Positions 27,032 to 37,675 of a stretch of 64,000 nt of DNA are shown piece by piece. The position numbers and the translations under genes are program-made. A model generated the notes under the pieces. The model had not been told where the DNA came from. It ran no database searches and was given only the letters and a program-made list of their open reading frames with translations. Source of the stretch: Chryseomicrobium aureum (GTDB lineage Bacteria > Bacillota > Bacilli > Bacillales_A > Planococcaceae); assembly GCF_016909155.1 (NCBI RefSeq), contig NZ_JAFBFG010000009.1:24523-88522 (forward strand), read 5' to 3'. How positions within the stretch are numbered: the stretch's first letter is position 1; each line of letters opens with the position of its first letter.

Positions 27032-29398
27032 ATGATTACAGAAAAAGCGCTGAAGACTTTAGAATTTCCGAAAGTAATTGAACACGTCAAAACCTATACG
27101 ACCTCTTCCGTCGGAAAGGCAATGATTGAAGAGTTAAAACCTTCAACAGATTTTTCGGAAATTGAACAGTGGACAGAAGAAACAGATGAAGCTTTAGCAG
27201 TTTTACGCGTGAAAGGCAACGTGCCACTAGGCGGTTTGTTTGATATTCGCCCGCATGCCCGCCGTGCGCAAATCGGTGGAATTTTGAGTGCAACAGAGCT
27301 TATGGAGATTGCCTCCACGATCCGAGCGAGTAAAATTATTCGCCGCTTCATAGAAGATGTGCGAGGTGCAGAAGACTTCTCCGTAAAGCACCTACACGGA
27401 TATACAGAAAGTATTCCAGTCTTGACAGAGCTTGAACATGAAATCAACGCGTGCGTGGATGAAAATGGAATGGTGCTAGACTCCGCGAGTCAAACACTAC
27501 GCTCGATCCGGTCACAACTGCGCACGGCTGTCCAGCGCATTCGAGAAAAACTGGATAGTTATACACGTGGTCAAAATGCCACGAAGATGTTATCCGATGC
27601 AATTGTAACGATTCGTAATGATCGCTACGTAATTCCTGTCAAAGCAGAATACCGCAGTCACTACGGCGGCATTGTCCATGATCAATCTTCATCAGGACAA
27701 ACATTGTTCATCGAGCCAAACGCTGTTGTGCAGTTAAATAACGACGCGCGAGCACTGCGTGTGAAAGAACAAGAAGAAATTGAACGCATTTTAAAAGAAC
27801 TGACGTTACAAGTCGAGATTGTGGCATCTGATTTATTCCATCTTGTCAAAACAATGGCTACACTTGATACAATTTTTGCAAAAGCGAAATACGGGACGGC
27901 TGAAAACTGTACGCGACCTCTCATTAATCAAGAAGGACGCATTCGATTAGTACGCGCGCGCCATCCACTCATTTCTAAAAGTGAAGCGGTCGCAAATACA
28001 ATTGAGTTTGGGGATCCTGACACAGCAGTTGTCATTACCGGCCCAAATACAGGAGGAAAGACCGTTACCTTAAAAACAGTCGGACTGTGCACACTGATGG
28101 CGCAAAGTGGTATCCCGATTCCAGCATTAGACGGTTCCGAAGTCGCTATTTTTGAATCGATTTTTGCAGACATCGGGGATGAGCAATCCATTGAGCAGAG
28201 TTTAAGTACATTCTCCTCCCATATGGTCAATATTGTAGACATCTTAAAGAAATTTGATGACAAATCCCTCATTCTTTTTGATGAGTTAGGTGCGGGGACT
28301 GATCCGCAGGAAGGGGCGGCACTGGCCATCTCTATCTTGGACGAAGTGCATGGAAAAGGTGCACGCGTGATGGCGACAACGCACTACCCTGAATTGAAAG
28401 CGTACGGCTACAACCGGCCGGGTGTTGTCAATGCTAGTGTGGAATTCGATGTCGAGACGCTTAGTCCGACCTACAAACTCTTACTAGGCGTTCCGGGGCG
28501 AAGTAATGCTTTTGAAATCTCCAAACGACTTGGACTTCCACATCACATCATTCAACATGCTGAAAGCTTTACGGGAACAGACCGTAGTGAAGTCGATACG
28601 ATGATTGCTTCGTTGGAAGAAAGCCGCAAACGGGCAGAACAAGATGCAGATGAAACAAAACGTATTTTAAAAGAGTCAGAGCAATTGAAGCGTCAACTTG
28701 CTGAAGAACTTGCAGCCTATGAAGGGAAGAAAGAGCAATTAGCAGAGAAAGCGCGTGAAAAAGCGCGCAAAATTGTGGAAGACGCGCGCCGTGAGTCTGA
28801 AGCAGTTGTACAAGAACTTCGGGAGCTTCAAAAACAAGCAGCTGCTGGTGTGAAAGAACATGAACTCATTGACGCTCGAAAACGTTTAGAAAATGCTCTT
28901 CCTACAAATCCAGTGCTAAAAAAAGAAAAACAAAAGAAGCAGCGCGCAGAAAACTTGCAAGCTGGAGACGAAGTAAAAGTGTTGTCATTCGGTCAAAAAG
29001 GAACGTTGCTTGAAAAAGTCTCAGCTACTGAATGGGCGGTTCAAATCGGTGTGCTGAAAATGAAGTTGAATGAGTCTGACCTTGAGTATATGAAGCCGGA
29101 CAAACCACTCAAAACTGTTTCCGTGCATAACGTTGCGGGACGTTCGGCTGGTGGTGTTAAATTAGAGCTTGATTTACGAGGCGAACGCTATGAAGATGCC
29201 CTGCTTCGAACAGAGAAATATTTAGATGATGCAGTGCTTGCCAACTATCCGCGTGTGTCAATCATTCACGGAAAAGGGACTGGAGCACTTCGAACAGGGA
29301 TTCAACAGATGTTGAAGAAGGATCGTCGTGTAAAAAGCTATCGTTTTGGTGAAGCAGGCGAAGGTGGATATGGTGTGACAATCGTTGAATTAAAATAA
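27032..29398 (+). CDS. mutS2: Endonuclease MutS2 (ribosome rescue factor MutS2/RqcU)
   Basis: MutS-type ATPase with a C-terminal Smr nuclease domain, involved in suppressing recombination and, in B. subtilis, in splitting collided ribosomes. Walker [14 protein letters not shown] lies at about residues 334-346, Walker [18 protein letters not shown] at about 411-427. A long charged coiled coil spans about 520-610. The Smr domain starts [13 protein letters not shown] (about 712) and has the catalytic [11 protein letters not shown] (about 744). 788 aa is standard. AGGAGG precedes the ATG. Confidence 0.96.
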   Translation: MITEKALKTLEFPKVIEHVKTYTTSSVGKAMIEELKPSTDFSEIEQWTEETDEALAVLRVKGNVPLGGLFDIRPHARRAQIGGILSATELMEIASTIRASKIIRRFIEDVRGAEDFSVKHLHGYTESIPVLTELEHEINACVDENGMVLDSASQTLRSIRSQLRTAVQRIREKLDSYTRGQNATKMLSDAIVTIRNDRYVIPVKAEYRSHYGGIVHDQSSSGQTLFIEPNAVVQLNNDARALRVKEQEEIERILKELTLQVEIVASDLFHLVKTMATLDTIFAKAKYGTAENCTRPLINQEGRIRLVRARHPLISKSEAVANTIEFGDPDTAVVITGPNTGGKTVTLKTVGLCTLMAQSGIPIPALDGSEVAIFESIFADIGDEQSIEQSLSTFSSHMVNIVDILKKFDDKSLILFDELGAGTDPQEGAALAISILDEVHGKGARVMATTHYPELKAYGYNRPGVVNASVEFDVETLSPTYKLLLGVPGRSNAFEISKRLGLPHHIIQHAESFTGTDRSEVDTMIASLEESRKRAEQDADETKRILKESEQLKRQLAEELAAYEGKKEQLAEKAREKARKIVEDARRESEAVVQELRELQKQAAAGVKEHELIDARKRLENALPTNPVLKKEKQKKQRAENLQAGDEVKVLSFGQKGTLLEKVSATEWAVQIGVLKMKLNESDLEYMKPDKPLKTVSVHNVAGRSAGGVKLELDLRGERYEDALLRTEKYLDDAVLANYPRVSIIHGKGTGALRTGIQQMLKKDRRVKSYRFGEAGEGGYGVTIVELK

Positions 29399-29461
29399 AT
29401 GAAACCTCTCACGAACTAAAACGTACATCTATGAAACAGTCAAAAGTAGAGGGGAATCGGT

Positions 29462-29878
29462 GTGACACTTTTATCATTTTGGAAACACCCACTTGTAGAA
29501 TCAGCAGGTTATTTTAGTGTCGTGATCTTATGCCTTATTATTGCGATGGTTCTATTTGAAGTGGTCACGAAGTACGATAATTGGAAAGAAATTAAAAATG
29601 GGAACATAGCTGTTGCTATGGCGACTGGTGGGAAGATATTTGGTGTAGCAAATATCTTTCGCTTTTCCATCGAAAAGCATGCGTCTTTTTTAGAGATGAT
29701 TGGATGGGGAACATTTGGATTTGCACTTCTCATCATCGCGTATTGGTTATTTGAATTTCTCACCCCATCCTTCAATGTCGATCAAGAAATCGAAAAAGAC
29801 AATCGCTCGGTCGGTTTCATTTCCTTTATACTATCGGTCGGTTTATCCTTTGTCATTGGGGCCAGTATCTCAAACTAG
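29462..29878 (+). CDS. yshE: DUF350 family membrane protein (YshE-like)
   Basis: 138-aa membrane protein with four predicted segments, the DUF350 layout of two repeated pairs (LCLIIAMVLFEVVTKYDNW then IIAYWLFEFLTPSFNVDQE). Function is unknown. The GTG start at 29462 follows GAGGGGA. It is downstream of mutS2, as yshE is in B. subtilis, and upstream of a tiny membrane-protein frame. Confidence 0.85.
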   Translation: MTLLSFWKHPLVESAGYFSVVILCLIIAMVLFEVVTKYDNWKEIKNGNIAVAMATGGKIFGVANIFRFSIEKHASFLEMIGWGTFGFALLIIAYWLFEFLTPSFNVDQEIEKDNRSVGFISFILSVGLSFVIGASISN

Positions 29879-29887
29879 GAGTGACGT

Positions 29888-29968
29888 ATGGAAAAGTTAG
29901 CTAAAGTTTTACTTGTAGTAAGTGTATTATTTATAGCAGTTGGTATATATTACGTATTTTTGCGCTAA
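29888..29968 (+). CDS. 26-residue single-pass membrane microprotein
   Basis: A small frame starting 9 bp after yshE. It begins MEKLAKVLLVVSV and ends YYVFLR. A CTAGGAG ribosome site overlaps the yshE stop and is well spaced. The product is one hydrophobic helix flanked by N-terminal charges and a C-terminal arginine, a typical membrane microprotein. I do not recognise the family. The coupled position and good ribosome site argue that it is translated. Confidence 0.6.
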   Translation: MEKLAKVLLVVSVLFIAVGIYYVFLR

Positions 29969-29969
29969 A

Positions 29970-30026
29970 CGACAAGGATTGCCTAGAATTCATTGAAATC
30001 AAGGCGATTCTTGTTATTTTTTTGAT
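29970..30026 (+). terminator. Terminator after yshE and the microprotein
   Basis: ACAAGGATTGCC and GGCGATTCTTGT form a long hairpin over an A/T-rich loop, followed by a run of T residues. Confidence 0.8.
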
Positions 30027-30051
30027 AGAATTCATGAAAAACTTGATAAAT

Positions 30052-30083
30052 TCATTGAATACCCATTCATTTTTTCATATACT
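30052..30083 (+). promoter_or_regulatory. lcfA promoter with FadR-type operator
   Basis: TTGAAT (30055-30060), 17 bp, TATACT (30078-30083). The 18-mer at 30052-30069 (TCATTGAATACCCATTCA) matches the strong operator before fadR at 14 of 18 positions and covers the -35 and spacer, a repressing position. Confidence 0.65.
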
Positions 30084-30127
30084 AAAGTTAGGAATATTCA
30101 CGCTATTCTAATCAAGGGGGTCTTCAC

Positions 30128-31822
30128 ATGGCAGAAAAGATATGGTTAAAGCACTACCCAGAACAAATTCCGCACACGTTAACGTATGAAGAAATACCGA
30201 TTCAAGAGTTTTTAACAAGATCTGCAACAAAATTCCCATCCAACACGGCGATTCATTTCATGGGGAAAGAGATGAATTACCAAGAACTATATGAGTCATC
30301 ATTAAAGTTTGCAAACTACTTACAAACACTTGGCATTGAAAAAGGGGATCGTGTAGCGATCATGCTGCCAAACTGTCCACAAGGTGTCATTGCGTATTAT
30401 GGTATTTTATATGCTGGCGGAATCGTCGTTCAAACGAATCCACTTTATACGGAACGAGAAGCTCAATACCAATTAAAAGATTCCGGTGCAAAAGCCATTA
30501 TCACACTCGACATTTTATATCCACGTATTTCAAAAATCATGCAAGAGACAGACCTTGAAAACCTCATCATCACGGGAATCAAAGATTATCTTCCGTTCCC
30601 TAAAAATATGATTTACCCGTTCATCCAAAAGAAGCAGTACGGGTTCAGCGTAAAAGTAGAACATCGTGGATCCAATCACTTGTTTACAGAAGTCATGAAA
30701 GTCGGCAAGGCGGAAAAAATCACGTCTCCCGTCGATTTTGAGAATGACTTAGCGATGTTACAATACACAGGGGGTACAACAGGATTCCCGAAAGGTGTTA
30801 TGTTGACGCATAAAAATCTTGTCACCAACGTGACAATGTGTAAACATTGGCTATATGAGTGTGAAGACGGCAAAGAGCGTGTAATGGGAATCTTACCATT
30901 CTTCCACGTCTATGGAATGACCACAGTCCTCGTCTTGTCGGTAATGCAGGCAAACACGATGATCTTGCTTCCTAAATTTGATGTTGAAACCGCTCTCAAA
31001 ACAATTGACAAGCAAAAGCCTACTTTATTCCCAGGCGCACCAACCATTTATATTGGTATCTTAAACTCACCAAACTTATCGAAATATGATCTTTCTTCTA
31101 TTAATGCATGTATCAGTGGCTCGGCCGCTTTACCAGTTGAGATTCAAGAGAAGTTTGAAAGCGTCACGGGTGGACGACTAGTTGAAGGATACGGATTAAC
31201 AGAAACGTCACCAGTCACACATGCAAATTTGGTGTATACAGATAAGCGTGTGAAAGGCTCTATAGGAATTCCTTGGCCCGACACAGATTCTGCTGTATTC
31301 CAAATGGATTCTACAGAACCACTACCAGTCGGAGAAGTAGGAGAAATTGCTGTACGAGGCCCTCAAGTGATGAAGGGATATTGGAACCGCCCAGAAGAGA
31401 CAGAAATGACACTTCGGGAGGGTTGGTTGCTCACAGGTGACCTTGGCTATATGGATGAAGATGGTTACTTCTATGTAGTAGACCGTAAAAAAGATATGAT
31501 CATTGCTGGTGGGTTTAATATTTACCCACGCGAAATTGAAGAAGTGCTCTATGAACATGAGGCAATCCAAGAATGTGTGGTTGCTGGAATTCCTGATCCA
31601 TACCGTGGTGAAACAGTGAAGGCATACATCGTCTTGAAAGAAGGCCATACCATTACAGAAGACGAGCTCAATGAGTATTGCCGTACAAAACTTGCTTCAT
31701 TCAAAGTACCACGCTTTTATGAATTCCGTGATGAGCTGCCAAAAACAGCTGTCGGGAAGATATTGCGTCGTACATTGATTGAAGAGGAAAAAGAGAAAGT
31801 AAAGCAAGCACAAACGAGTTGA
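30128..31822 (+). CDS. lcfA: Long-chain-fatty-acid--CoA ligase
   Basis: Activates fatty acids with ATP and CoA for beta-oxidation. The AMP-binding signature YTGGTTGFPKG lies at about residues 215-225, with GYGLTETSP (about 355-363), TGDLGYMDEDGYFYVVDRKKD (about 436-456) and the catalytic Lys near the end in PKTAVGKILRR. 564 aa. AAGGGGG precedes the ATG. It heads lcfA-fadR-fadB-etfB-etfA, a complete fatty-acid degradation set also found together in B. subtilis. Confidence 0.95.
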   Translation: MAEKIWLKHYPEQIPHTLTYEEIPIQEFLTRSATKFPSNTAIHFMGKEMNYQELYESSLKFANYLQTLGIEKGDRVAIMLPNCPQGVIAYYGILYAGGIVVQTNPLYTEREAQYQLKDSGAKAIITLDILYPRISKIMQETDLENLIITGIKDYLPFPKNMIYPFIQKKQYGFSVKVEHRGSNHLFTEVMKVGKAEKITSPVDFENDLAMLQYTGGTTGFPKGVMLTHKNLVTNVTMCKHWLYECEDGKERVMGILPFFHVYGMTTVLVLSVMQANTMILLPKFDVETALKTIDKQKPTLFPGAPTIYIGILNSPNLSKYDLSSINACISGSAALPVEIQEKFESVTGGRLVEGYGLTETSPVTHANLVYTDKRVKGSIGIPWPDTDSAVFQMDSTEPLPVGEVGEIAVRGPQVMKGYWNRPEETEMTLREGWLLTGDLGYMDEDGYFYVVDRKKDMIIAGGFNIYPREIEEVLYEHEAIQECVVAGIPDPYRGETVKAYIVLKEGHTITEDELNEYCRTKLASFKVPRFYEFRDELPKTAVGKILRRTLIEEEKEKVKQAQTS

Positions 31823-31872
31823 CAGAAAACAAAATAAATACTACTATAAAAATATGAATGAATAGTCATTCA
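31819..31872 (+). promoter_or_regulatory. fadR promoter with near-perfect palindromic FadR operator
   Basis: TTGACA (31819-31824) overlaps the lcfA stop codon. A -10 TACTAT (31842-31847) is 17 bp downstream. TGAATGAATAGTCATTCA (31855-31872) matches the Bacillus FadR consensus as I remember it (TGAATGAMTANTCATTCA) at every position and would block the start site, suggesting autoregulation. Confidence 0.85.
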
Positions 31873-31894
31873 TATTTTTATTTTTGGGGTTGAG

Positions 31895-32482
31895 ATGATG
31901 AAGAAGGAAAAACCTAAATACCGACAAATCATTGATGCGGCCATAGTAGTGATTGCCGAGAACGGGTACCATCAATCCCAAGTCTCCAAAATCGCGAAGC
32001 AGGCAGGCGTCGCAGATGGCACCATCTATTTGTATTTCAAAAACAAAGAAGACATTTTAATTTCTGTGTTTGATGAAAAGATGGAAATGTTTGCGGATCG
32101 TCTACATGAAATCATCGAAGAACCAATCAGTGCATCTGAAAAACTATACAAAATGGTCGAAAATCATTTTACCGTGCTATCTGCGGATCGTCATCTTGCA
32201 ACAGTGACTCAGTTGGAGCTTCGCCAGTCGAATCTTGCACTTCGTTTACGCATCAACGCAGTGTTAAAAAACTATTTGGTTTTACTCGATACGATACTAA
32301 AAGAAGGCATCGCAAACGGAGAATTCGATAAGAATATGGATATTCGCTTAGCGAGACAGATGGTTTTTGGTACAATTGATGAGACAACTACGACATGGGT
32401 GATGAACGAATACAAATATAATTTGGTAGCGCTCTCATCAAAAGTCCATCAGTTGTTAGTTAATGCCATCAAAGCTGAATAG
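31895..32482 (+). CDS. fadR: TetR family fatty-acid regulator FadR
   Basis: Repressor of fatty-acid degradation released by long-chain acyl-CoA in B. subtilis. The N-terminal helix-turn-helix spans about residues 10-55 ([40 protein letters not shown] pattern in two parts). The remainder is a helical ligand-binding domain. 195 aa. The start may be the ATG at 31895 or 31898. Its operator candidates are the three palindromes at 30052, 31855 and 43303. Confidence 0.93.
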   Translation: MMKKEKPKYRQIIDAAIVVIAENGYHQSQVSKIAKQAGVADGTIYLYFKNKEDILISVFDEKMEMFADRLHEIIEEPISASEKLYKMVENHFTVLSADRHLATVTQLELRQSNLALRLRINAVLKNYLVLLDTILKEGIANGEFDKNMDIRLARQMVFGTIDETTTTWVMNEYKYNLVALSSKVHQLLVNAIKAE

Positions 32483-32495
32483 GGGATGTGAACGA

Positions 32496-33269
32496 ATGGA
32501 ATTTCTTTCATGGGAAACTAAAGATCATGTGGCAGTCGTCACATTGAATCGTCCACCAGCAAATGCACTATCACGTCAATTGATTTTAGACATCAATTCG
32601 TTTTTAGACGAAGTTGAAAACAATGACGACGTACGCGTAATTGTGTTCAAAGGGAAAGGACGCTTTTTCTCAGCAGGTGCAGACATCAAAGAATTCACGT
32701 CAATCACAAGCGGAGAAGAATTTTCAAAACTAGCGAAAAATGGGCAAGACATTTTTGAACGTGTTGAAACATTCTCAAAACCAATCATTGCTGCGATTCA
32801 TGGAGCAGCACTTGGTGGAGGTCTTGAGTTCGCAATGAGCTGTCACATTCGCATCGTGACGGAAAACGCGAAGCTTGGACTTCCGGAATTGCAGTTAGGT
32901 TTGATTCCTGGTTTTGCAGGAACGCAGCGACTTCCACGCTATGTTGGTTTCGCAAAAGCAGCAGAGATGCTCTTAACAAGTGATCCAATTAGTGGTACAG
33001 AGGCAGCGCATTATGGGCTTGCAAATCACGCTGTTCCAGAAGAACAGTTTGAGGAAACTGTACATGCGCTGGCAGCTAAAATTGCAAAAAAGAGTCCAGT
33101 TGCGATGAAATACGCACTTGAAATGCTCCAATATACAAAAGATGACTCGTATCATAAAGGTGTAGACGCTGAAGCGCATTCTTTTGGAACCGTTTTCGTG
33201 TCAGAAGATGCCAAAGAAGGAATTACAGCGTTTTTAGAAAAACGTCAACCAAACTTTAAAGGAAATTAA
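32496..33269 (+). CDS. fadB: Enoyl-CoA hydratase
   Basis: Crotonase-fold enzyme for the hydration step of beta-oxidation. The oxyanion-hole segments are [11 protein letters not shown] (about residues 61-71) and [18 protein letters not shown] (about 99-116). Catalytic glutamates fit the [19 protein letters not shown] region (about 129-147). 257 aa. The start ATG at 32496 is preceded by AGGGGATG; an in-frame ATG at 32463 would lie inside fadR. In the B. subtilis operon this position is fadB (ysiB). Confidence 0.93.
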   Translation: MEFLSWETKDHVAVVTLNRPPANALSRQLILDINSFLDEVENNDDVRVIVFKGKGRFFSAGADIKEFTSITSGEEFSKLAKNGQDIFERVETFSKPIIAAIHGAALGGGLEFAMSCHIRIVTENAKLGLPELQLGLIPGFAGTQRLPRYVGFAKAAEMLLTSDPISGTEAAHYGLANHAVPEEQFEETVHALAAKIAKKSPVAMKYALEMLQYTKDDSYHKGVDAEAHSFGTVFVSEDAKEGITAFLEKRQPNFKGN

Positions 33270-33290
33270 TTCACTTTTGGAGGGAATTCA

Positions 33291-34061
33291 ATGAATATTT
33301 ATGTTTTAGTTAAACGTACATTCGATACAGAAGAAAAAATCGTCGTTTCTGGTGGCCACATCCAAGAGGACGGTGCAGAATTCATCATCAATCCTTACGA
33401 TGAGTATGCAATCGAAGAAGCTATTCAAGTCCGTGACGCACACGGCGGCGAAGTAACCGTCATCACAATGGGTGACGAAGAAGCAGAAAAGCAACTACGT
33501 ACAGCTCTAGCAATGGGTGCTGACAAAGCAGTTTTAATCAATACAGAAGATGTGGAAGAATTGGATCAGTTCAGTGCAGCACACGTGCTAGCGGAATACT
33601 TGAAAGACAAAGAGGCAGACCTTATTCTTGCAGGAAACGTCGCGATCGATGGTGGATCAGGTCAAGTAGGTCCTCGTGTTGCAGAATTATTAGGCATTAA
33701 CTATGTAACGACCATCACAAACCTAGAAATCAATGGAGATACAGTCTCTATCAAACGCGATGTAGAAGGAGACACAGAAGAGCTTGAAACAAAGCTTCCA
33801 CTTCTTGTGACAGCACAACAAGGATTGAACGAACCACGTTACCCATCTCTTCCAGGTATCATGAAAGCAAAGAAAAAACCTCTTGAAGAGATCGAGTTAG
33901 ACGATTTAGATATCGACGAAGATGATGTAGAAGCAAAAACAGAAACAATCGAAATCTATCTTCCTCCGAAGAAAGAAGCTGGAAAAGTCTTACAAGGCGA
34001 CTTACAAGACCAAGTCAAGGAACTTGTCGGCTTACTCCGCACGGAAGCAAAAGTAATCTAA
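33291..34061 (+). CDS. etfB: Electron transfer flavoprotein beta subunit
   Basis: Accepts electrons from acyl-CoA dehydrogenases together with EtfA. It begins MNIYVLVKRTFDTEEKI and has the nucleotide-binding DLILAGNVAIDGGSGQVGPRVAELLG segment in two parts (about residues 107-131) and the YPSLPGIMKAKKKP signature (about 183-196). 256 aa. GGAGGG precedes the ATG. Confidence 0.96.
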   Translation: MNIYVLVKRTFDTEEKIVVSGGHIQEDGAEFIINPYDEYAIEEAIQVRDAHGGEVTVITMGDEEAEKQLRTALAMGADKAVLINTEDVEELDQFSAAHVLAEYLKDKEADLILAGNVAIDGGSGQVGPRVAELLGINYVTTITNLEINGDTVSIKRDVEGDTEELETKLPLLVTAQQGLNEPRYPSLPGIMKAKKKPLEEIELDDLDIDEDDVEAKTETIEIYLPPKKEAGKVLQGDLQDQVKELVGLLRTEAKVI

Positions 34062-34096
34062 ATCTGATTTGAACAACACTGAAGGAGGAACTTAGC

Positions 34097-35071
34097 ATGT
34101 CAACGAAAGTACTTGTATTAGCAGAATCCAGTGAAGGATCTTTACGTAACGTTTCATTTGAAGCAATCGCAGCAGGTAAAAAAATCTCAGGTGGCGGAGA
34201 AGTTGTCTCAGTTTTACTTGGCGATTCAGTCGGCGACTTGGCAGCTGAACTAGGTGCTTATGGTGCGGACCGCGTCATCACTGTAGAACACCCACATTTA
34301 AAACAATATACTTCAGATGGATACGGTCAAGCATTGATGGCTGTTTTCGAACAAGAAAAGCCAGATGCTATCGTATTTGGTCACACAGCTCTTGGAAAAG
34401 ATTTATCTCCTAAAGTTGCAGCGAAACTACAAGTCGGACTAGTATCCGATGTAACAGATATCGAAGGAGAAGGAGACGACGCAGTATTCGTTCGTCCGAT
34501 CTACTCTGGTAAAGCGTTCGAAAAAGTAAAATTAAAAGATGAGTTAAAATTCATCACAATCCGTCCAAACAACATCGCGCCTCTTGCGAAAGAAGAAGGC
34601 AAGACTGCTGAAGTTGGATCTGTATCAGTAGATATCACGAACTTACGTACAATCATTAAAGAAGTTGTGCGCAAATCAACAGACGGCGTCGATCTTTCGG
34701 AAGCGAAAGTTGTTGTAGCGGGTGGTCGTGGTGTGAAGAGTGCAGAAGGTTTTGCGCCATTAAAAGAACTTGCTGACCTATTAGGTGGAGCAGTTGGTGC
34801 ATCACGCGGAGCATGTGACGCGGATTATGTAGATTACTCATTACAAATCGGTCAAACTGGTAAAGTTGTTACACCTGACTTATACATCGCAGCAGGTATC
34901 TCTGGAGCAATCCAGCATTTAGCGGGTATGTCGAACTCTAAAGTCATTGTTGCAATCAACAAAGACCCAGAAGCAAGCATTTTCAAAGTTGCAGATTACG
35001 GAATTGTAGGGGATCTTTTCGAAGTCATTCCACTTCTAACAGAAGAGTTCCGCGCAGTTTTATCGAAGTAA
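34097..35071 (+). CDS. etfA: Electron transfer flavoprotein alpha subunit
   Basis: FAD-binding partner of EtfB that passes electrons toward the quinone pool. The C-terminal FAD domain has VVAGGRGVKSAEGF (about residues 210-223), GAVGASRGACDADYVD (about 234-249), QIGQTGKVVTPDLYIAAGIS (about 253-272) and AINKDPEASIFKVADYGIVG (about 291-310). 324 aa. AAGGAGG precedes the ATG. Confidence 0.96.
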   Translation: MSTKVLVLAESSEGSLRNVSFEAIAAGKKISGGGEVVSVLLGDSVGDLAAELGAYGADRVITVEHPHLKQYTSDGYGQALMAVFEQEKPDAIVFGHTALGKDLSPKVAAKLQVGLVSDVTDIEGEGDDAVFVRPIYSGKAFEKVKLKDELKFITIRPNNIAPLAKEEGKTAEVGSVSVDITNLRTIIKEVVRKSTDGVDLSEAKVVVAGGRGVKSAEGFAPLKELADLLGGAVGASRGACDADYVDYSLQIGQTGKVVTPDLYIAAGISGAIQHLAGMSNSKVIVAINKDPEASIFKVADYGIVGDLFEVIPLLTEEFRAVLSK

Positions 35072-35079
35072 ACCAATCA

Positions 35080-35110
35080 CTCGGCTTCCTTCACGGAAGC
35101 CGAGTTTTAT
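35080..35110 (+). terminator. Terminator after etfA
   Basis: CTCGGCTTCC and GGAAGCCGAG form a perfect 10-bp stem with a TTCAC loop and a TTTTAT tail. Confidence 0.9.
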
Positions 35111-35136
35111 TATTAGGTGGTTCGGGTATCATTTGA

Positions 35137-35142
35137 TATAAT
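35137..35142 (+). promoter_or_regulatory. Probable trxA -10 box
   Basis: TATAAT lies about 32 bp upstream of the trxA start; the -35 is weak. Confidence 0.5.
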
Positions 35143-35174
35143 CGCATATAGATACAAATGAAGGAGGAATTATC

Positions 35175-35489
35175 GTGGCAGTTACACACACAACAGATGC
35201 AACATTTGCACAAGATACTCAAGAAGGTTTAGTATTAGTAGACTTTTGGGCACCATGGTGTGGACCATGTAAAATGATCGCTCCAGTTCTTGAAGAGCTT
35301 GACGGCGAACTATCTGACAAAGTAAAAATTACAAAGTTAGATGTAGATGAGAACCAAGCAACTGCTAGCCAGTTCGGGGTTATGTCGATTCCAACATTGA
35401 TCCTTTTCAAAGACGGTCAACCAGTCGATAAAGTGGTTGGTTACCAACCAAAAGAAAACCTTGCAAACTTAGTAAACAAACACGCGTAA
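35175..35489 (+). CDS. trxA: Thioredoxin
   Basis: General disulfide reductase. The active site is WCGPC (C29 and C32), and the conserved cis-proline lies in [11 protein letters not shown] (about residues 74-84). 104 aa is the normal length. The start is GTG at 35175 after AAGGAGG. It is monocistronic, between two terminators. Confidence 0.97.
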   Translation: MAVTHTTDATFAQDTQEGLVLVDFWAPWCGPCKMIAPVLEELDGELSDKVKITKLDVDENQATASQFGVMSIPTLILFKDGQPVDKVVGYQPKENLANLVNKHA

Positions 35490-35498
35490 GTCATAGAG

Positions 35499-35527
35499 CC
35501 GGAGTCCTTAGGGGATTCCGGTTTTTT
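35499..35527 (+). terminator. Terminator after trxA
   Basis: CCGGAGTCC and GGGATTCCGG form a stem with a short loop, followed by TTTTTT. Confidence 0.88.
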
Positions 35528-35580
35528 CAAAGGACCACTCGAACACTTGTACGGAACGCGTGCAGAAAGTAGGTGCACAG

Positions 35581-37374
35581 ATGAACGAACTCGTTCGGCA
35601 AAAATCAGAGATCCTTCCCGAACAACCTGGGTGCTATTTGATGAAAGATGGCAACGGAACCATCATTTATGTCGGGAAGGCAAAAGTGTTAAAAAACCGA
35701 GTCCGCTCGTATTTCACGGGAACACATAATGGGAAGACTCAGCGACTCGTGCAGGACATCCAAGACTTTGAATACATCGTCACGTCGTCCGACTTAGAAG
35801 CACTCATTCTAGAGCTTCATCTAATCAAAAAGCATGACCCTAAATACAATGTCATGCTTAAAGACGACAAGACGTATCCATATATAAAAATTACAGGGGA
35901 CGCCTACCCACGCATTATTACAACGCGCACAGTACGAAAAGATAACGGGAAATATTTTGGGCCGTATCCGAACGTCTATGCAGCGAATGAGACGCGGAAG
36001 CTCTTGGACCGTATTTATCCATTCCGAAAATGTGTGAAGATGCCCGACCGCTTATGCCTCTATTATCATATTGGTCAATGCTTAGGGCCGTGTGTGAAAG
36101 AAATCCCACGATCGGAATTCCAGTACATGATTGATGAAGTTTCCAAGTTCTTAAATGGGGGCCATATTAAAGTGCGTACAGAGCTTGAACAGAAGATGAT
36201 GGCAGCCGCAGAATCTATGGAATACGAGCGTGCAAAAGAATACCGAGATCAAATCGCGCACATCGATACCGTTATGGAAAAACAAAAGATGCAGATGAAT
36301 GATTTCACCAATCGGGACGTCTTTGGTTACGCTGTCGACAAAGGGTGGATGTGTGTACAAGTCTTCTTCATTCGTCAAGGGAAGCTAATTGAACGCGATG
36401 CCTCGATGTTTCCGATATACGGAGAGCCGGAAGAAGAGTTTTTAACATTTATCGGTCGTTTTTATGAGCAGCCGTCCCACATCAAACCGAAAGAACTTCT
36501 TGTCCCTAGAACTGTCGATGCGGAAATCATTCACCAGTTATTAGATGTAAAAGTAGCCGTACCGCAACGAGGGAAAAAACTAGAACTTGTGAATTTGGCC
36601 ATCAATAATGCAGAAGTGGCCTTGAACGAAAAGTTCCATCTAGTCGAGCGTCAAGAAGAACGAACTATTGGGGCAATAGAGCAACTTGGGCTTCATATGG
36701 GCATTCCTGCTCCGCGTCGCATTGAAGCATTTGATAACTCCCATATTTACGGGACAGATCCAGTTTCTGCGATGGTCGTCTTTGAGGACGGAAAACCTTT
36801 AAGAAAAGAATACCGAAAGTACAAAACAAAGACGGCTGAAAAACATGATGACTACGGAGCGATGCGTGAAGTCATTCGTCGCCGCTATACACGTGTGCTT
36901 CGGGAACGTTTGCCTCTTCCGGATTTAATTTTGATTGATGGGGGAAAAGGGCAGATGTCGTCTGCGCGTGAAGTATTAGAAGATGAACTCGGACTAGATA
37001 TTCCGATTGCAGGGCTTGCGAAAGATTTAAAACACCAAACGGCAGAACTTCTTTACGGAGAGCCTCCGCTTCCTGTTGCCATGAAGCGGACGTCGCAAGA
37101 GTTTTATTTGCTGCAACGTATTCAAGACGAAGTGCACCGGTTTGCGATTACATTCCATCGCCAACAACGTCAAAAAAATAGTATCCAATCGATTTTGGAT
37201 ACGATTCCTGGCGTGGGACCAAAGCGCCGTCAACAACTTATGAAGCACTTTGGTTCGGTGAAAAACATGAAAGCAGGTACTGTTGAAGAGTTTATACAAG
37301 CAGGTCTTCCGGAGGCGCTTGCTGTTGCGGTTCAAAAAAAATTAACAGAAGAAACATTGCCTTCGCCGGAATAG
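35581..37374 (+). CDS. uvrC: UvrABC system protein C
   Basis: Dual-incision nuclease of nucleotide excision repair. The GIY-YIG domain is at the N-terminus ([20 protein letters not shown], about residues 15-34). A UvrB-binding segment is near 205-235, an RNase H-like 5' nuclease domain has [20 protein letters not shown] and [10 protein letters not shown], and the C-terminal helix-hairpin-helix is [18 protein letters not shown] (about 541-558). The start ATG at 35581 is chosen to match the family N-terminus and the AGTAGGTG site; a GTG at 35560 is possible. 597 aa. Confidence 0.96.
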   Translation: MNELVRQKSEILPEQPGCYLMKDGNGTIIYVGKAKVLKNRVRSYFTGTHNGKTQRLVQDIQDFEYIVTSSDLEALILELHLIKKHDPKYNVMLKDDKTYPYIKITGDAYPRIITTRTVRKDNGKYFGPYPNVYAANETRKLLDRIYPFRKCVKMPDRLCLYYHIGQCLGPCVKEIPRSEFQYMIDEVSKFLNGGHIKVRTELEQKMMAAAESMEYERAKEYRDQIAHIDTVMEKQKMQMNDFTNRDVFGYAVDKGWMCVQVFFIRQGKLIERDASMFPIYGEPEEEFLTFIGRFYEQPSHIKPKELLVPRTVDAEIIHQLLDVKVAVPQRGKKLELVNLAINNAEVALNEKFHLVERQEERTIGAIEQLGLHMGIPAPRRIEAFDNSHIYGTDPVSAMVVFEDGKPLRKEYRKYKTKTAEKHDDYGAMREVIRRRYTRVLRERLPLPDLILIDGGKGQMSSAREVLEDELGLDIPIAGLAKDLKHQTAELLYGEPPLPVAMKRTSQEFYLLQRIQDEVHRFAITFHRQQRQKNSIQSILDTIPGVGPKRRQQLMKHFGSVKNMKAGTVEEFIQAGLPEALAVAVQKKLTEETLPSPE

Positions 37375-37646
37375 TGTGCTAAAGTATTCCTAATTTCATA
37401 TTCACTTTACGTGAAGATAGAGGTGCGAGCGTCAACAGTACCATTTTTGAGGATGACAGATCCGACGACGAAATGGGAAAGGGGCAATCGCCGAAATGAA
37501 GAGCTGCTGATCCAGCGCTTCGTTGGTCTTGTGTTGAACAAACCCAAGATTGTCAGAATACACATTCTGGAGGGCTATCTTGCATGGACATATACTTTGA
37601 CCGTGTTAGACAAAATGCTTTCCATTCGTGGAAAGCATTTTTTTGT
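37357..37646 (+). promoter_or_regulatory. Lysine riboswitch (L box) with terminator, upstream of lysC
   Basis: A promoter TTGCCT (37357-37362), 17 bp, TAAAGT (37380-37385) overlaps the end of uvrC. The aptamer holds the conserved GATAGAGGTGCGAGC (from about 37415) and AAAGGGGCAATCGCCGAAATG-type core (about 37480-37500). The terminator AAATGCTTTCC/GGAAAGCATTT plus T-run is at 37613-37646. Lysine binding should favour termination. It fills the 301-bp gap. Confidence 0.93.
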
Positions 37647-37675
37647 CCCATCCGCTACCGGAGGAGATTAGGAAA

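Noticed and set aside
37411..37671. 86-codon frame before lysC
   Set aside because: It coincides with the lysine riboswitch and its terminator and has no ribosome site.
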